Shown here piece by piece: positions 8,172-17,098 of a DNA stretch of 64,000 nt (positions are counted from its first letter, which is position 1; each line of letters opens with the position of its first letter). The stretch covers positions 1-64,000 of the forward strand of contig DLKC01000012.1 in the NCBI GenBank assembly GCA_002478885.1, written 5' to 3'. A program made the translations under genes and the position numbers. The notes under the pieces are model-generated. The model had not been told where the DNA came from and searched no databases. It was given only the letters and a program-made list of their open reading frames with translations. The stretch is from Chitinophagaceae bacterium UBA7600. Lineage in GTDB: Bacteria; Bacteroidota; Bacteroidia; Chitinophagales; Chitinophagaceae.

Positions 8172-8897
8172 TTGTTTTGCAGCTTAACCATAGTTCGTTA
8201 CCCAAAATATTTTGCTTGGGCAGGCTTTCTTTCGATGGCTTTGTTCAGGCTGCCATTGGTGCTCGACAAAAAAATCAGCTTTTGGAAATTACTCGGCTGC
8301 GGTAAAAACGGAACATTTGATATTCATCCCGACTGGCGGCAATGGGGTCTGTTGGTTGTTAGCGAACAACTTCCGGCCGGCCTTCACGAATCGATAAAAC
8401 AAAAAGCATTTTTGCATCAGCCTTTCATCACTGCTTGGTGGAAATTTTTCCGTTGCGAACAATTTTCCCTACTGCTAAAACCCATCGAAGGCCACGGCAC
8501 ATGGGATGGCAAAGAAGTATTTGGCCCCTTGGCAAAGCAAACAGGGCATGAAGGTATAACGGCAGTATTGACAAGGGCAACCATACGTTTGAACAAACTC
8601 AGAAATTTCTGGAAGAATGTAGACAGTGTTGCAGTGCAAATGAACGCAGCAGAGGGCTTTATCACTTCTTTCGGCATCGGCGAAATGCCATGGATAAAAC
8701 AGGCGACCTTCAGTGTATGGCAATCGAAAAGCGACATGAAGGACTTTGCGTATAAAATGCAACAACACGCCGAGGTAATTCGAAAAACACGCAAAGAAGA
8801 CTGGTACAGCGAAGATATGTTCGTCCGCTTCATTCCCCTTGCCTGTAAAGGTTCTGTCAACGGCACCAACCCCATAAAAGAAATGTTGCCGTCCTAA
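8172..8897 (+). CDS. Spheroidene monooxygenase (CrtA)-like protein
   Basis: A 241-residue protein resembling CrtA, a heme-type carotenoid oxygenase. Family-like elements are FRLPLVL, then ISFWKLLGCGKNGTFDIHPDW, a GHGTWDGKEVFG segment, and AVLTRATIRLNKLRNFW, in the CrtA order. The start is TTG at 8172. The first ATG (8235) would remove the conserved N-terminal strand SLTIVRYPKY, so the TTG is preferred. No carotenoid genes lie nearby, so the substrate is uncertain; many Bacteroidota carry such stand-alone homologues. No signal peptide. The family call is moderate and the reaction is inferred. Confidence 0.7.
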   Translation: MFCSLTIVRYPKYFAWAGFLSMALFRLPLVLDKKISFWKLLGCGKNGTFDIHPDWRQWGLLVVSEQLPAGLHESIKQKAFLHQPFITAWWKFFRCEQFSLLLKPIEGHGTWDGKEVFGPLAKQTGHEGITAVLTRATIRLNKLRNFWKNVDSVAVQMNAAEGFITSFGIGEMPWIKQATFSVWQSKSDMKDFAYKMQQHAEVIRKTRKEDWYSEDMFVRFIPLACKGSVNGTNPIKEMLPS

Positions 8898-8944
8898 TTG
8901 TTCACGCTTATCTTCACAACTTTCAGAAACAAAAACTTTTTTTG

Positions 8945-8999
8945 AACCCGGCTTCTCATCTTTGTGCGGCTTTACTTGCGTCGCACACTTCAGCTACAG
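8945..8999 (-). repeat. Intergenic repeat, short form A, full length
   Basis: Minus-strand reading: AGCTGAAGTGTGCGACGCAA then GTAAAGCCGCAC, with the tail AAGCCGGG at the low-coordinate end. The segment after the core matches the copy at 37854. Confidence 0.85.
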
Positions 9000-9098
9000 T
9001 AATTTTATAGAAACTGGCAAAGCTGGCATCAGTGAGTACAAAAAACCGGCAACGATACGGAAAGCCAAATCCGCACGCCTGGTAAGCGCTTTGAAAAT

Positions 9099-9626
9099 AT
9101 GGAAGCAAACATTACAATAAGGAAACTTTCAACAAATGACGCTGCATTACTCAGCAGGGTCGCTTTAAAAGCTTACTGCGATCATTACCTGCATCTTTGG
9201 TACGACGGTGGCGACTGGTATAAAGAAAAAAGCTTTGCGCCACAGCGGCTCGAAAAAGAGTTGGCTGATGATAACGCTCTTTTCTTCCTTGTAAGATCAT
9301 CCGAAGAGGAAGCCGGCTTTCTCAAACTTAATGTCAACGCAGCATTAAATGATTTTTCAACAGAGGAAGCTCTGGAACTTGAAAGAATCTATCTGAATGC
9401 CGCAGCCGCCGGTCGTGGCATTGGTTCGTTTCTGCTCGATTATACTTTTCAACTGGCAAGATCAAAACAAAAAAAGGTCGTGTGGCTGAAGACGATGGAC
9501 AGCAGCAAGGCAGCGATCAGCTTTTACAAAAAATATGGCTTCATGATCTGCGGTACACATACACTCGAATTTCCTGAAATGAAAGAAGCTTACAGGGGAA
9601 TGTACATTATGAGAAAGTTCCTGTAA
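9099..9626 (+). CDS. GNAT-family N-acetyltransferase
   Basis: A 175-residue acetyltransferase. It opens with ITIRKLSTNDAALLSRVA and carries the acetyl-CoA binding segment LERIYLNAAAAGRGIGSFLLDY (motif A, RGIG for the pyrophosphate). The late KAAISFYKKYGFMICGT segment is typical of GNAT motif B. The substrate is not evident; nearest types include RimI-like and small-molecule acetyltransferases. No signal peptide. It is transcribed alone towards a strong hairpin shared with the facing ompA-like gene. Confidence 0.88.
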   Translation: MEANITIRKLSTNDAALLSRVALKAYCDHYLHLWYDGGDWYKEKSFAPQRLEKELADDNALFFLVRSSEEEAGFLKLNVNAALNDFSTEEALELERIYLNAAAAGRGIGSFLLDYTFQLARSKQKKVVWLKTMDSSKAAISFYKKYGFMICGTHTLEFPEMKEAYRGMYIMRKFL

Positions 9627-9660
9627 AAAACATAGGAGACAATATGTCTCCTATGTTATC
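9625..9660 (-). terminator. Perfect hairpin terminator, best oriented for the ompA-like gene
   Basis: ACATAGGAGAC, loop AATAT, GTCTCCTATGT: an 11 bp perfect stem. On the minus strand it is followed by six T residues, which makes it a good terminator for the leftward ompA-like gene. On the plus strand no T-run follows. Confidence 0.85.
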
Positions 9661-9681
9661 ATTCAAACCCGGTTATCGTTC

Positions 9682-10935
9682 TTAATGAATTGTCTTAAAC
9701 TCAACCCTCCGGTTCTGATCCCGGCCTACCTTTGTTTTATTGTCGGCAATGGGGTTGTCTGAGCCAAACCCGGTTGCGGTAAGCCTGTCTGCACTAATGC
9801 CTTTACCAACAAGATACGCCTTCACGGCGTCGGCCCTTTTCTGTGAAAGCTTTTTATTCAACGCTGCATTACCAGTATTATCTGTGTGCCCTTCTATCGC
9901 GATTTTCACGTCTGGATGGTCTGCCAGTATCTGGGCGCCTTTGTCAAGTTCCTTCCGCGCACCTGCAGTTAACACTGCATTTCCGGTTGCGAACTGCACG
10001 TTATTGGCGTTGAAGCTGTATTGCTGCAGTGTGGGGCAGCCGCCATTTTCAGGAGTACCAGGTTCATCTGGACATTTATCCATCTCATCATTGACGCCAT
10101 CCCCGTCTTTGTCTGGGATAGGGCAGCCATTATAACGCGCATACCCGGCCTTATCAGGGCACTTGTCCGATTCATCATTGATGCCGTCGCCGTCAGTGTC
10201 TGGTATGGGGCATCCATTATATTTCGCAACACCGGCAACTTCAGGGCACTTATCAAGGCTGTCAATAATGCCATCTTTATCTGTGTCAACCGGCACTTTT
10301 ACCGCAACAACCACCGGTGCAGGTGGCGGCGGCGGTGGCGGTGGCACGGCTTTTTGCTTGGCGGTAAGAGGCACACTGAAGCCAAACGAATAAAACAGGT
10401 GATCCGTAAAACCGTCTGTCAACCTTGTTTTATACTGGGCTTCACTGATCAGGTAAAGCTCATCGTTGATATTAAATTGAAATCCAACACCCCATGGCAG
10501 TTGTGCACCAAAAGTGCTCTTGTAATTGTAAGCACTTAACCCAAGAATAAGGTATGGGTTAAATACAGCTTTATCAGTAAACATTTTAGGTTTAATGCCC
10601 ACGTCGATTGAGTGAAAGAAAGTTGTAGAGGGATCAGGAAATTTATCAGATAACTTGGAAGTAAATGATCCCATGTAAGAAGCATAAAAATCGAGGTTCG
10701 TACTTAACCCTTTATGATAGTGTATCATAAATGCGGGGTTCATGGTTTGCCCCACATTGGCCCAGCCATGGTTAAGGCCTTCGTGAATAGTCGATTCATA
10801 AATTCTCGCGGGGGTAATAAAGTCTGCAAACCCGAAGCTAAAGCCAACCGAAGCCGGTTTTATATCTTTTTGTCCGCTGGCATGACCTGCAATAACAAAC
10901 AGGCATAAAATGAATAATAGTTTTCTCATACGCAT
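9682..10935 (-). CDS. OmpA-family outer membrane protein with thrombospondin type 3 repeats
   Basis: A 417-residue envelope protein. The N terminus is a signal peptide ending GHASGQ. Residues about 25-195 are alternating strands of an outer-membrane beta-barrel. A proline linker with eight consecutive prolines follows near residue 200. Then come calcium-binding thrombospondin type 3 repeats of the form DTDKDGIIDSLDKCPE with YNGCPIPD between them. The C-terminal OmpA domain (about 310-417) has IEGHTDNTGNAALNKKLSQK and the final RDQNRRVEF, which bind peptidoglycan. It therefore likely ties the outer membrane to the cell wall. It is monocistronic with a strong terminator. Confidence 0.92.
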   Translation of the reverse strand: MRMRKLLFILCLFVIAGHASGQKDIKPASVGFSFGFADFITPARIYESTIHEGLNHGWANVGQTMNPAFMIHYHKGLSTNLDFYASYMGSFTSKLSDKFPDPSTTFFHSIDVGIKPKMFTDKAVFNPYLILGLSAYNYKSTFGAQLPWGVGFQFNINDELYLISEAQYKTRLTDGFTDHLFYSFGFSVPLTAKQKAVPPPPPPPPAPVVVAVKVPVDTDKDGIIDSLDKCPEVAGVAKYNGCPIPDTDGDGINDESDKCPDKAGYARYNGCPIPDKDGDGVNDEMDKCPDEPGTPENGGCPTLQQYSFNANNVQFATGNAVLTAGARKELDKGAQILADHPDVKIAIEGHTDNTGNAALNKKLSQKRADAVKAYLVGKGISADRLTATGFGSDNPIADNKTKVGRDQNRRVEFKTIH

Positions 10936-11259
10936 TTTTTTAATTTGAAACTAACAACATGTGCGACACTGTCCGGAATCAAAAGTTCAATTGATTTTTG
11001 TTAAACAGAACAGACCGGGAGACTGTTCATTTATTGAACAAATGTTACCGATTACACTGTTTGTGTAAGCACTGTTATAAATAAAGATAGGAAAAAGATA
11101 TGGTTTATACTTTACTGCTGCTTATTGATATGAACGTACAAGTGTGCGACGCAACGAACTGCGGCTTTGAACTGTTGCACAGGACAAAAAAATTATACAT
11201 CTAAAAGATGGAACTGTCATGCAATATTGCACACCACCAATGAATGAAAAGCTGTATGG
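10936..11259. other. Intergenic region upstream of the ompA-like gene
   Basis: About 320 bp. It holds one short-form repeat (11134-11166) and a small palindrome, TGTTCATTTATTGAACA, at 11024-11040 that could be an operator or hairpin. No -7 motif on the ompA strand was found by eye, and no gene was recognised. Confidence 0.5.
11134..11166 (+). repeat. Intergenic repeat, short form A
   Basis: CGTACAAGTGTGCGACGCAA then CGAACTGCGG, with head GTACAAG and the standard core. Confidence 0.8.
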
Positions 11260-11586
11260 CTATTCCGCAACACCTTCCCGTTGGTTTTTTTTATGCAGGA
11301 GTTCTTTATAGCGCTGTTCATTTTGATCCCACTGGTATTTTTTATAAAAGATGGCCATAAAAACAGCAATGGCAACAATAGCGATGAGCAATATAAAAGG
11401 ATTCATTTCTGAGTTGGCCACCATATTCGCACGCTGGTACCAATCAATATCGAGAGACAGCAATATGCCCGAACAAATAAGCAGACCGGCAGGAAGGCCA
11501 ACCAGTAACTGATAGAACAGCTTTTTATTTCTGTCGCGGTTCTTTTCCCAATACACGATAAATTCTTCTTCGCGTTTGCTTAACAT
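11260..11586 (-). CDS. Small protein with two membrane segments
   Basis: A 108-residue protein not assigned to a known family. It starts with a charged helix (LSKREEEFIVYWEKNRDRNKK), followed by two hydrophobic segments (about 25-45 and 64-82) separated by a short polar loop. It ends with a charged helix (KKYQWDQNEQRYKELLHKK). The predicted topology places both ends in the cytosol. A -7 motif ends only 4 bp before its ATG, so its transcript may be leaderless. It diverges from the HU-like membrane protein with an intergenic space of under 100 bp. Confidence 0.75.
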   Translation of the reverse strand: MLSKREEEFIVYWEKNRDRNKKLFYQLLVGLPAGLLICSGILLSLDIDWYQRANMVANSEMNPFILLIAIVAIAVFMAIFYKKYQWDQNEQRYKELLHKKNQREGVAE

Positions 11587-11590
11587 GCAG

Positions 11591-11598
11591 CAAAATTA
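11591..11598 (-). promoter_or_regulatory. Predicted -7 promoter element, TAATTTTG
   Basis: An exact TAnnTTTG match on the minus strand, ending 4 bp upstream of the ATG at 11584-11586. It implies a leaderless or nearly leaderless mRNA if functional. Confidence 0.5.
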
Positions 11599-11677
11599 GG
11601 TTTGAACACCCACGAAAATTCATTTGAATAAATTTTATGAATTGTGAAATGAAAAGCACAATTTTGGTGCAAAAAAG

Positions 11678-12565
11678 GTGAACCATTACGACGTTTATAT
11701 TGGCGAATTTCTTTCACGCAACAAAGCAATCTCTCTCGGTAAAATCGGGCATTTATCATATTTCTCGGAAGCAGACGCTGGGCAACATGTTTTAACAGGC
11801 AGTTTACATTTTACATACGACAAAAAGGCTGTAACATCACCGGAACTTATCGATTATATCGCCGAACAGACCGGAAAAAAAAGAACGCTTATCGACTCTG
11901 ATGTTGACTCTTATTTTGAATTGGCGCGGCAGATTATCAATATCGGGAATCCCCACGAAATTGAAGGTATTGGCGTTTTCAGGATCAATAAAACAGGACA
12001 AATAGAATTCTCGATCCCAGAACCCGGCTTAAAAAAAGAAGAAGCCAGGTCTTCGAAAAAACAGCAATCGCTTAGCGGCACAAGTTTTCAACCCGAAAAG
12101 AGGAAGAGTAAAAATGCACTGATGGTTTTCGCCGCAGTTATTGTGCTTGCCGTTCTGGTTGTAATCGGCTGGGGAACCTACAAACTCTTTATAGGCAACA
12201 GTGCCCTGCTAAAGGACACCGATACCGCGGAAGAGGTTACCATACTGCCCCATAAGGATACCACCATTACTCCTGTAAAGGATTCTGCGATCTCCAGCCA
12301 GCAGACGCCCGTGGTTAATTCAAATGATTCTGCGTATTACCGTTTCATCCACGAAACAACAAAATATGCACTGCGAGCACAAAAGCGCACAGAAACACTT
12401 CGCTCCTATGGGAATCCCGCCGCATACGACAGCCTTCAAACCGACAGCGGTAAAATCTATCGCCTGTACTTAAAAATAAAAATATTACCTGTCGATTCAA
12501 CAAGGGTAAAAGATTCTTTGCAAAAGAATTTCCAAAGAACTGTGGCCATTGAAAAGGCAGATTGA
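11678..12565 (+). CDS. HU-like (CCDC81-type) domain protein with a membrane anchor
   Basis: A 295-residue protein starting at GTG. The N-terminal 115 residues (HYDVYIGEFLSRNKAISLGKIG, then IDYIAEQTGKKRTLIDSDVDSYF and EIEGIGVFRINKTGQIEF) resemble the bacterial HU-CCDC81 double domain, a relative of the HU/IHF fold. A basic stretch ending RKSKN precedes one membrane segment (about 147-170). The remaining 125 residues are polar and probably periplasmic. The layout is that of Bacteroidota envelope proteins with a cytosolic HU-like module, possibly linking DNA or a partner to the membrane. DNA binding is not shown. The following gene begins 22 bp downstream. Confidence 0.75.
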   Translation: MNHYDVYIGEFLSRNKAISLGKIGHLSYFSEADAGQHVLTGSLHFTYDKKAVTSPELIDYIAEQTGKKRTLIDSDVDSYFELARQIINIGNPHEIEGIGVFRINKTGQIEFSIPEPGLKKEEARSSKKQQSLSGTSFQPEKRKSKNALMVFAAVIVLAVLVVIGWGTYKLFIGNSALLKDTDTAEEVTILPHKDTTITPVKDSAISSQQTPVVNSNDSAYYRFIHETTKYALRAQKRTETLRSYGNPAAYDSLQTDSGKIYRLYLKIKILPVDSTRVKDSLQKNFQRTVAIEKAD

Positions 12566-12587
12566 TTGCTTAAGAAACTACTGCTGT

Positions 12588-13280
12588 ATGAAACTTTCGA
12601 GATTAATCATTCCACTGCTGTTTTGCCTCGCACTACTGGCAGATTGCTTAATGATACTTAATGCCCAGAACGAATACAGGGTTTTTACCAAAACGTTGCT
12701 GGTACCAATTTTACTGGCGGGAATTTATATAGAAGCAAAAGACACCAAACATACGCGTTCAAAAATGATCGCCAACCTCGGCCTTTTCTTCTGTTTTCTC
12801 GGCGATTTCTTTTTACTCTTCGACCAGGATCCATATTATTTTGTTTTTGGTCTCGGCTCTTTTCTTGTGGCCCATATTTTTTTTATCGTTTTCTTCTACC
12901 GCTTAAAACCTTTTTCCGACAAATACAGGCTTTTCATTTTTACCACAGCCATAATTATATTGTTTTATCTTATGGCATTGCTCTTTTTAATATGGAGCAA
13001 TGTTACCGTGCAAGGTCTGCAAATACCGGTTGCCATTTACGCGGCAGTATTAGGCATTATGTTGCTTACAGCCGCTAACACACTTAACAACCGCAGCATG
13101 AAAAGGCTTTCGAAAAACTATTTTATACCGGGGGCAGTTTTGTTTGTGCTATCAGATTCAGCGCTTGCCATCAATAAATTTTCTTTCAAATTCAATTACA
13201 GCGGCGTTATCGTAATGGTGCTTTATGCAGCTGCATTGCTGGTGCTAACTACCGGCATGCTGCGTTTTTTGAGGAAATAA
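12588..13280 (+). CDS. Lysoplasmalogenase-family (YhhN/TMEM86) membrane protein
   Basis: A 230-residue multi-pass membrane protein. The ATG at 12588 is chosen over an upstream frame that overlaps the previous gene. Seven to eight hydrophobic segments are visible. Motifs typical of the family are FTKTLLVPILLAGI, GLFFCFLGDFFLLFD and the late PGAVLFVLSDSALAINKF. The membrane-embedded aspartates in GDFFL and SDSALA are the conserved acidic residues. Family members hydrolyse the vinyl-ether bond of lysoplasmalogen; in bacteria the true lipid substrate is often unknown. It is probably co-transcribed with the HU-like protein (22 bp gap). Confidence 0.85.
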   Translation: MKLSRLIIPLLFCLALLADCLMILNAQNEYRVFTKTLLVPILLAGIYIEAKDTKHTRSKMIANLGLFFCFLGDFFLLFDQDPYYFVFGLGSFLVAHIFFIVFFYRLKPFSDKYRLFIFTTAIIILFYLMALLFLIWSNVTVQGLQIPVAIYAAVLGIMLLTAANTLNNRSMKRLSKNYFIPGAVLFVLSDSALAINKFSFKFNYSGVIVMVLYAAALLVLTTGMLRFLRK

Positions 13281-13325
13281 ACGCAGAAAGAAGCTTTTGT
13301 TACCAGCTGTAGTTTATCTCTTCAA

Positions 13326-13353
13326 CTTTCGTTGCGTCGCACACTTCTGCTGC
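13326..13353 (-). repeat. Intergenic repeat, short form A
   Basis: Minus-strand reading: GCAGAAGTGTGCGACGCAAC followed by GAAAG. The flank CGCAACGAAAG is the same as in the long form at 35001. Confidence 0.8.
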
Positions 13354-13407
13354 ATATCTTTAAGCGGCAAATAATTTTCAGCAATACCATCAACCACCAA
13401 TAATACT

Positions 13408-14835
13408 ATGCTCAAACGCAGGAAGTTTATCACCCAGGCGGCCATGGCGTCAGCCGCCTTTGCATTTTCAAAACAGGCAGGCGCCAAATTTTACGGTAAC
13501 GGTTTTCCCGTTGTCCGCATCGCTGAAGCGCAGCGAAAATTCAAAAGCGCCTCTGTTGAAAAATTAATCGCAGAAGTAAAACAAAAGACCGGGAACAAAG
13601 AGCTCGCCTGGATGTTCGAAAACTGCTTTCCCAACACACTCGATACGACAGTCGATTTTGAAATGACCGATGGCAGGCCAGACACTTATGTTATCACAGG
13701 AGATATAGATGCAATGTGGCTACGCGACAGCACTGCACAAGTATGGCCATATATTCCTTTGTGTAAGGATGACAAAGACCTGCAGCAACTCATCAAAGGA
13801 GTAATAAACCGGCAGGTGAAATGTATACTGAAAGACCCTTATGCCAATGCTTTTTATAAGGATGAGAACAAGGTTAGCGAATGGAAAGCAACGGATATTA
13901 CCGACATGAAGCCTGGTGTTCATGAACGTAAGTGGGAGATTGACAGCCTTTGTTACCCGATTCGTTTAAGTTACGGTTACTGGCAAGAAACCGGTGACAC
14001 ATCTGCTTTTGACGAACTTTGGGTAGCAGCCATCAGGCTGATTGTAAAGACATTTAAGGAACAACAGCGCTTCGACGGTCCCGGACCCTACACATTCCAG
14101 CGCAATACTGCATGGGCTACAGACGGCGTTCCCCTTAGCGGCTATGGCTACCCGGTTAAGCCGAATGGTTTAATATGCTCTATGTTCCGGCCGAGTGACG
14201 ACGCAACCATATTCCCTTACCTTATTCCGAGCAATTTGTTTGCATCCCGCGTACTTACTTATATTCCGGAAATTGCCGGCGGAAAATTATTTGACCCGCA
14301 ATTTGTAAAAGAGGTTACGGGCCTAAGCAACCAGGTAAGAGCGGCTGTTTATGATAATGCTGTGATAGAAGATAAAAGCCACGGTAAAATGTTTGCCTTT
14401 GAAGTAAATGGTTATGGCAGTCATAATTTAATGGATGATGCCAATGTTCCGTCGCTTCTTTCTTTACCATATATCGGCGTTGTAAAACCCGATGACCCTG
14501 TCTACCTGAACACAAGAAAATATGTACTGTCAGAAAATAACCCATTCTTTTATAAAGGCAAAGCGGGTGAAGGCATTGGTGGCCCGCATACAGGAATCAA
14601 CACTATATGGCCAATGAGTATTGTGTTGCGCGGGCTAACCTCAACCGACGATAAAGAAATAAAACATTGCCTGGATGTGTTGCAAAACACCCATGCCAAT
14701 ACTGGCTTTATGCACGAAAGTTTTGATAAAGACGACCCGGCAAAATTTACCCGTAAATGGTTTGCCTGGGCAAATACCATATTTGGTGAGTTTATCTGGA
14801 AGACCTACAGGGAGAAACCATACCTGTTGAGTTAA
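13408..14835 (+). CDS. GH125 family exo-alpha-1,6-mannosidase
   Basis: A 475-residue glycoside hydrolase of family 125, which removes non-reducing alpha-1,6-linked mannose. Diagnostic segments are ITGDIDAMWLRDSTAQVWPY (about 96-115), KWEIDSLCYPIRLSYGYW, the CSMFRPSDDATIFPYLIPSN block, and AFEVNGYGSHNLMDDANVPS in the catalytic barrel. The N terminus has a Tat-like signal (KRRKFITQAAMASAAFAF), so folded export to the periplasm is likely. Characterised relatives act in mannan or N-glycan breakdown, but no GH92 or SusCD pair lies next to this gene. It ends in a strong terminator and appears monocistronic. Confidence 0.93.
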   Translation: MLKRRKFITQAAMASAAFAFSKQAGAKFYGNGFPVVRIAEAQRKFKSASVEKLIAEVKQKTGNKELAWMFENCFPNTLDTTVDFEMTDGRPDTYVITGDIDAMWLRDSTAQVWPYIPLCKDDKDLQQLIKGVINRQVKCILKDPYANAFYKDENKVSEWKATDITDMKPGVHERKWEIDSLCYPIRLSYGYWQETGDTSAFDELWVAAIRLIVKTFKEQQRFDGPGPYTFQRNTAWATDGVPLSGYGYPVKPNGLICSMFRPSDDATIFPYLIPSNLFASRVLTYIPEIAGGKLFDPQFVKEVTGLSNQVRAAVYDNAVIEDKSHGKMFAFEVNGYGSHNLMDDANVPSLLSLPYIGVVKPDDPVYLNTRKYVLSENNPFFYKGKAGEGIGGPHTGINTIWPMSIVLRGLTSTDDKEIKHCLDVLQNTHANTGFMHESFDKDDPAKFTRKWFAWANTIFGEFIWKTYREKPYLLS

Positions 14836-14839
14836 ACGC

Positions 14840-14870
14840 AAAAAAAGCTGCTTAACCGCAGCTTTTTTTA
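14840..14870. terminator. Bidirectional hairpin terminator
   Basis: AAAAAAAGCTGC, loop TTAACC, GCAGCTTTTTTT: a perfect stem with A-run and T-run ends. It serves both the GH125 gene and the facing TonB-like gene, and overlaps the latter's stop codon. Confidence 0.9.
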
Positions 14871-15308
14871 TTCAGCACTAACCTGCCAGCTGATTGTTTG
14901 TTTCTGCCGGTAGATGACTTTCTGCCCGTTGATGGTCGCGGGCTTCCACTTTGGGCCTTCGCTGATAACCCTCGCAGATTCTGCTGCCAGTTTGGAGTGT
15001 ACATCCTTTGGATTCAACACCTGCACCTCTGATATATTGCCAAGCGTGTCTACAAGAAACGACACAACAGCCGTTTGCACGATTGACTGGCCCTTCTTTG
15101 GCCTTAAATATTTTGCACCGAGGTCGGCATTAAGGCTGGCTTCGAGGTAGCGCTGCCAGCCTTTTGGCCCGCCGGGAAACTGCGCTTCTATGCGAACTGC
15201 GGAATCCTTGCTATCGTTGCTGCCGGGGCCTGGTTTGACACTGTCAATTGTTTGGGCGTTGGCGAAAAAACTGGCTGTGAGCAAAACACTTACAAAAAAA
15301 TATTTCAT
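14868..15308 (-). CDS. TonB C-terminal-domain (energy transducer) protein
   Basis: A 146-residue exported protein. The ATG at 15306-15308 gives a signal peptide (KYFFVSVLLTASFFANAQ). The frame runs upstream to 15398 but there it translates a terminator and part of a repeat, so the short start is preferred. The mature C terminus matches the TonB domain: QTAVVSFLVDTLGNISEVQVLNP, then ARVISEGPKWKPATINGQKV and a last beta strand KQTISWQV. It lacks the N-terminal membrane anchor and proline-rich spacer of TonB itself. It is therefore a secreted TonB-like domain, common in Bacteroidota and of unclear role. Confidence 0.85.
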   Translation of the reverse strand: MKYFFVSVLLTASFFANAQTIDSVKPGPGSNDSKDSAVRIEAQFPGGPKGWQRYLEASLNADLGAKYLRPKKGQSIVQTAVVSFLVDTLGNISEVQVLNPKDVHSKLAAESARVISEGPKWKPATINGQKVIYRQKQTISWQVSAE

Positions 15309-15334
15309 AGCCGGGCTATTTGGTGAATTGGTAA

Positions 15335-15372
15335 AATAAAAAAAGCAGCCCGGAAAAACAAGCTGCTTTATG
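15335..15372 (-). terminator. Hairpin terminator downstream of pgi
   Basis: AAAGCAGC and GCTGCTTT flank a 12 bp loop. On the minus strand the stem is followed by seven T residues. It lies between the pgi stop codon and the TonB-like gene. Confidence 0.75.
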
Positions 15373-15377
15373 TTATG

Positions 15378-15430
15378 TTGTACAAGAGTGCGACGCAAGT
15401 AAAGCTTAATTGAAAAAAGGAAGCCGGGTT
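15378..15430 (+). repeat. Intergenic repeat, short form A, full length
   Basis: TTGTACAAGAGTGCGACGCA then AGTAAAGC, with the tail AAGCCGGG about 25 bp further on. It lies immediately after the pgi stop codon (minus strand). Confidence 0.85.
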
Positions 15431-15439
15431 AATACGCTG

Positions 15440-17098
15440 TTATCCTTTTCTCATCTCTTTAAACGCGTTGATCAATCCGTTGGTGGAAGAATCATGCGAA
15501 CTCACCGCTTTTGTATGCTCTAATTCAGGAAGGATCTTATTGGCGAGCTGTTTGCCTAATTCAACACCCCACTGGTCAAAACTGAAGATGTTCCATATTA
15601 CACCCTGCACAAAGATTTTGTGTTCGTACAAAGCGATAAGGCTTCCCAGGGTTGATGGCGTGATTTGCTTTACAAGAAATGAGTTGGTTGGCCTGTTACC
15701 CTGGAACACTTTGAAAGGTGTAAGTTTTTTGATCTCTTCCTTTGTTTTGCCTGCGGCTTCGAACTCGGCCTTTACTTCGGCTTCAGACTTACCGGTCATC
15801 AATGCCTCGGTCTGTGCAAAAAAGTTGCTCAACAGCTTTGTGTGGTGATCGCCTATGGGGTTATGGCTTATGGCGGGTGCAATAAAGTCGCATGGAATTA
15901 AGACCGTTCCCTGGTGAATAAGCTGGTAAAAAGCATGCTGCCCGTTTGTGCCGGGTTCGCCCCATATAACCGGGCCGGTGGAATAACGGGCTTCATCGCC
16001 AATGCGGTCGACATATTTACCATTGCTTTCCATATTGCCCTGCTGAAAATAGGCTGCAAAGCGGTGCATATATTGATCGTATGGAAGAATGGCTTCTGTT
16101 TGTGCTTTAAAGAAATTGGTGTACCAAACACCAAGCAACGCCATCAGCACAGGGATATTCCTGTCAAATTTTTCTTTTTTAAAATATTCGTCCACTTCGT
16201 GGGCGCCTTTGAGCAGGCTTTCGAAATGATCGAAACCAATGCTAAGCGCGATAGAAAGGCCGATGGCGCTCCATAGAGAATAACGTCCACCAACCCAATC
16301 CCAGAACTCAAACATATTCTTTGTATCAATGCCGAATTTGCTCACCTCTTTTTCATTGGTGCTTAACGCAGCAAAATGCGCAGCAACATGCTTTTCATCT
16401 TTGGCATGTTCAAGAAACCATGCACGGGCAGTGTGTGCGTTGGTCATGGTTTCCTGCGTGGTGAATGTTTTAGACGCAATCAGGAAAAGCGTTTCATCGG
16501 GCGTTATTTTCTTTAATGTTTCGGCAATATGCGTACCATCGACATTGCTCACAAAATAAGATTCAATATTTTTCTTTTTATATGGCTTCAATGCCTCTGT
16601 AACCATTAAAGGCCCGAGATCACTTCCGCCGATGCCAATGTTTACAACGTACCTGATCGGCTTACCGGTATAACCTTTCCACCCGCCACTGTGAATGGAT
16701 TCGCAAAAACCCTTCATCTGTGCAAGCACTCGTCTAACATCAGGCATCACATCAGTGCCATCGACCATTACCGGGGCATCGGAAAAGTTACGCAAGGCCG
16801 TGTGCAGCACCGCGCGGCCTTCTGTTTCATTGATCTTATCGCCGTTAAACATTGCCTGCACGGCCTCTTTTACATGGCATTCATCTGCCAGCAATTGAAG
16901 CAGCTGCAATGTTTTTGGCGTTATGATATTCTTGGAATAGTCGAAAAGTATGTCGTTAAATTTTACAGAGAATTTCTTAAACCTGTCTGCATCATTTTCA
17001 AACAGTGTTTTCATTTTCGTCTGCTTCATCTCTTCCTGGTGGTGCTTTTTCAGCAGTAGCCAGGCTTGTGTTGTTGTCGGGTTAACTCGTGGAAACAT
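15440..17098 (-). CDS. pgi: Glucose-6-phosphate isomerase
   Basis: A 552-residue phosphoglucose isomerase that interconverts glucose-6-phosphate and fructose-6-phosphate in glycolysis and gluconeogenesis. Both signature blocks are present: the [20 protein letters not shown] sugar-phosphate site, and the late [20 protein letters not shown] block with [13 protein letters not shown]. The SIS-domain segment [17 protein letters not shown] is also clear. Length and order match the long (E. coli-type) form. It begins with ATG at 17096-17098, is cytosolic and has its own terminator. A threonine aldolase gene follows upstream on the same strand with a gap of about 77 bp. Confidence 0.96.
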   Translation of the reverse strand: MFPRVNPTTTQAWLLLKKHHQEEMKQTKMKTLFENDADRFKKFSVKFNDILFDYSKNIITPKTLQLLQLLADECHVKEAVQAMFNGDKINETEGRAVLHTALRNFSDAPVMVDGTDVMPDVRRVLAQMKGFCESIHSGGWKGYTGKPIRYVVNIGIGGSDLGPLMVTEALKPYKKKNIESYFVSNVDGTHIAETLKKITPDETLFLIASKTFTTQETMTNAHTARAWFLEHAKDEKHVAAHFAALSTNEKEVSKFGIDTKNMFEFWDWVGGRYSLWSAIGLSIALSIGFDHFESLLKGAHEVDEYFKKEKFDRNIPVLMALLGVWYTNFFKAQTEAILPYDQYMHRFAAYFQQGNMESNGKYVDRIGDEARYSTGPVIWGEPGTNGQHAFYQLIHQGTVLIPCDFIAPAISHNPIGDHHTKLLSNFFAQTEALMTGKSEAEVKAEFEAAGKTKEEIKKLTPFKVFQGNRPTNSFLVKQITPSTLGSLIALYEHKIFVQGVIWNIFSFDQWGVELGKQLANKILPELEHTKAVSSHDSSTNGLINAFKEMRKG

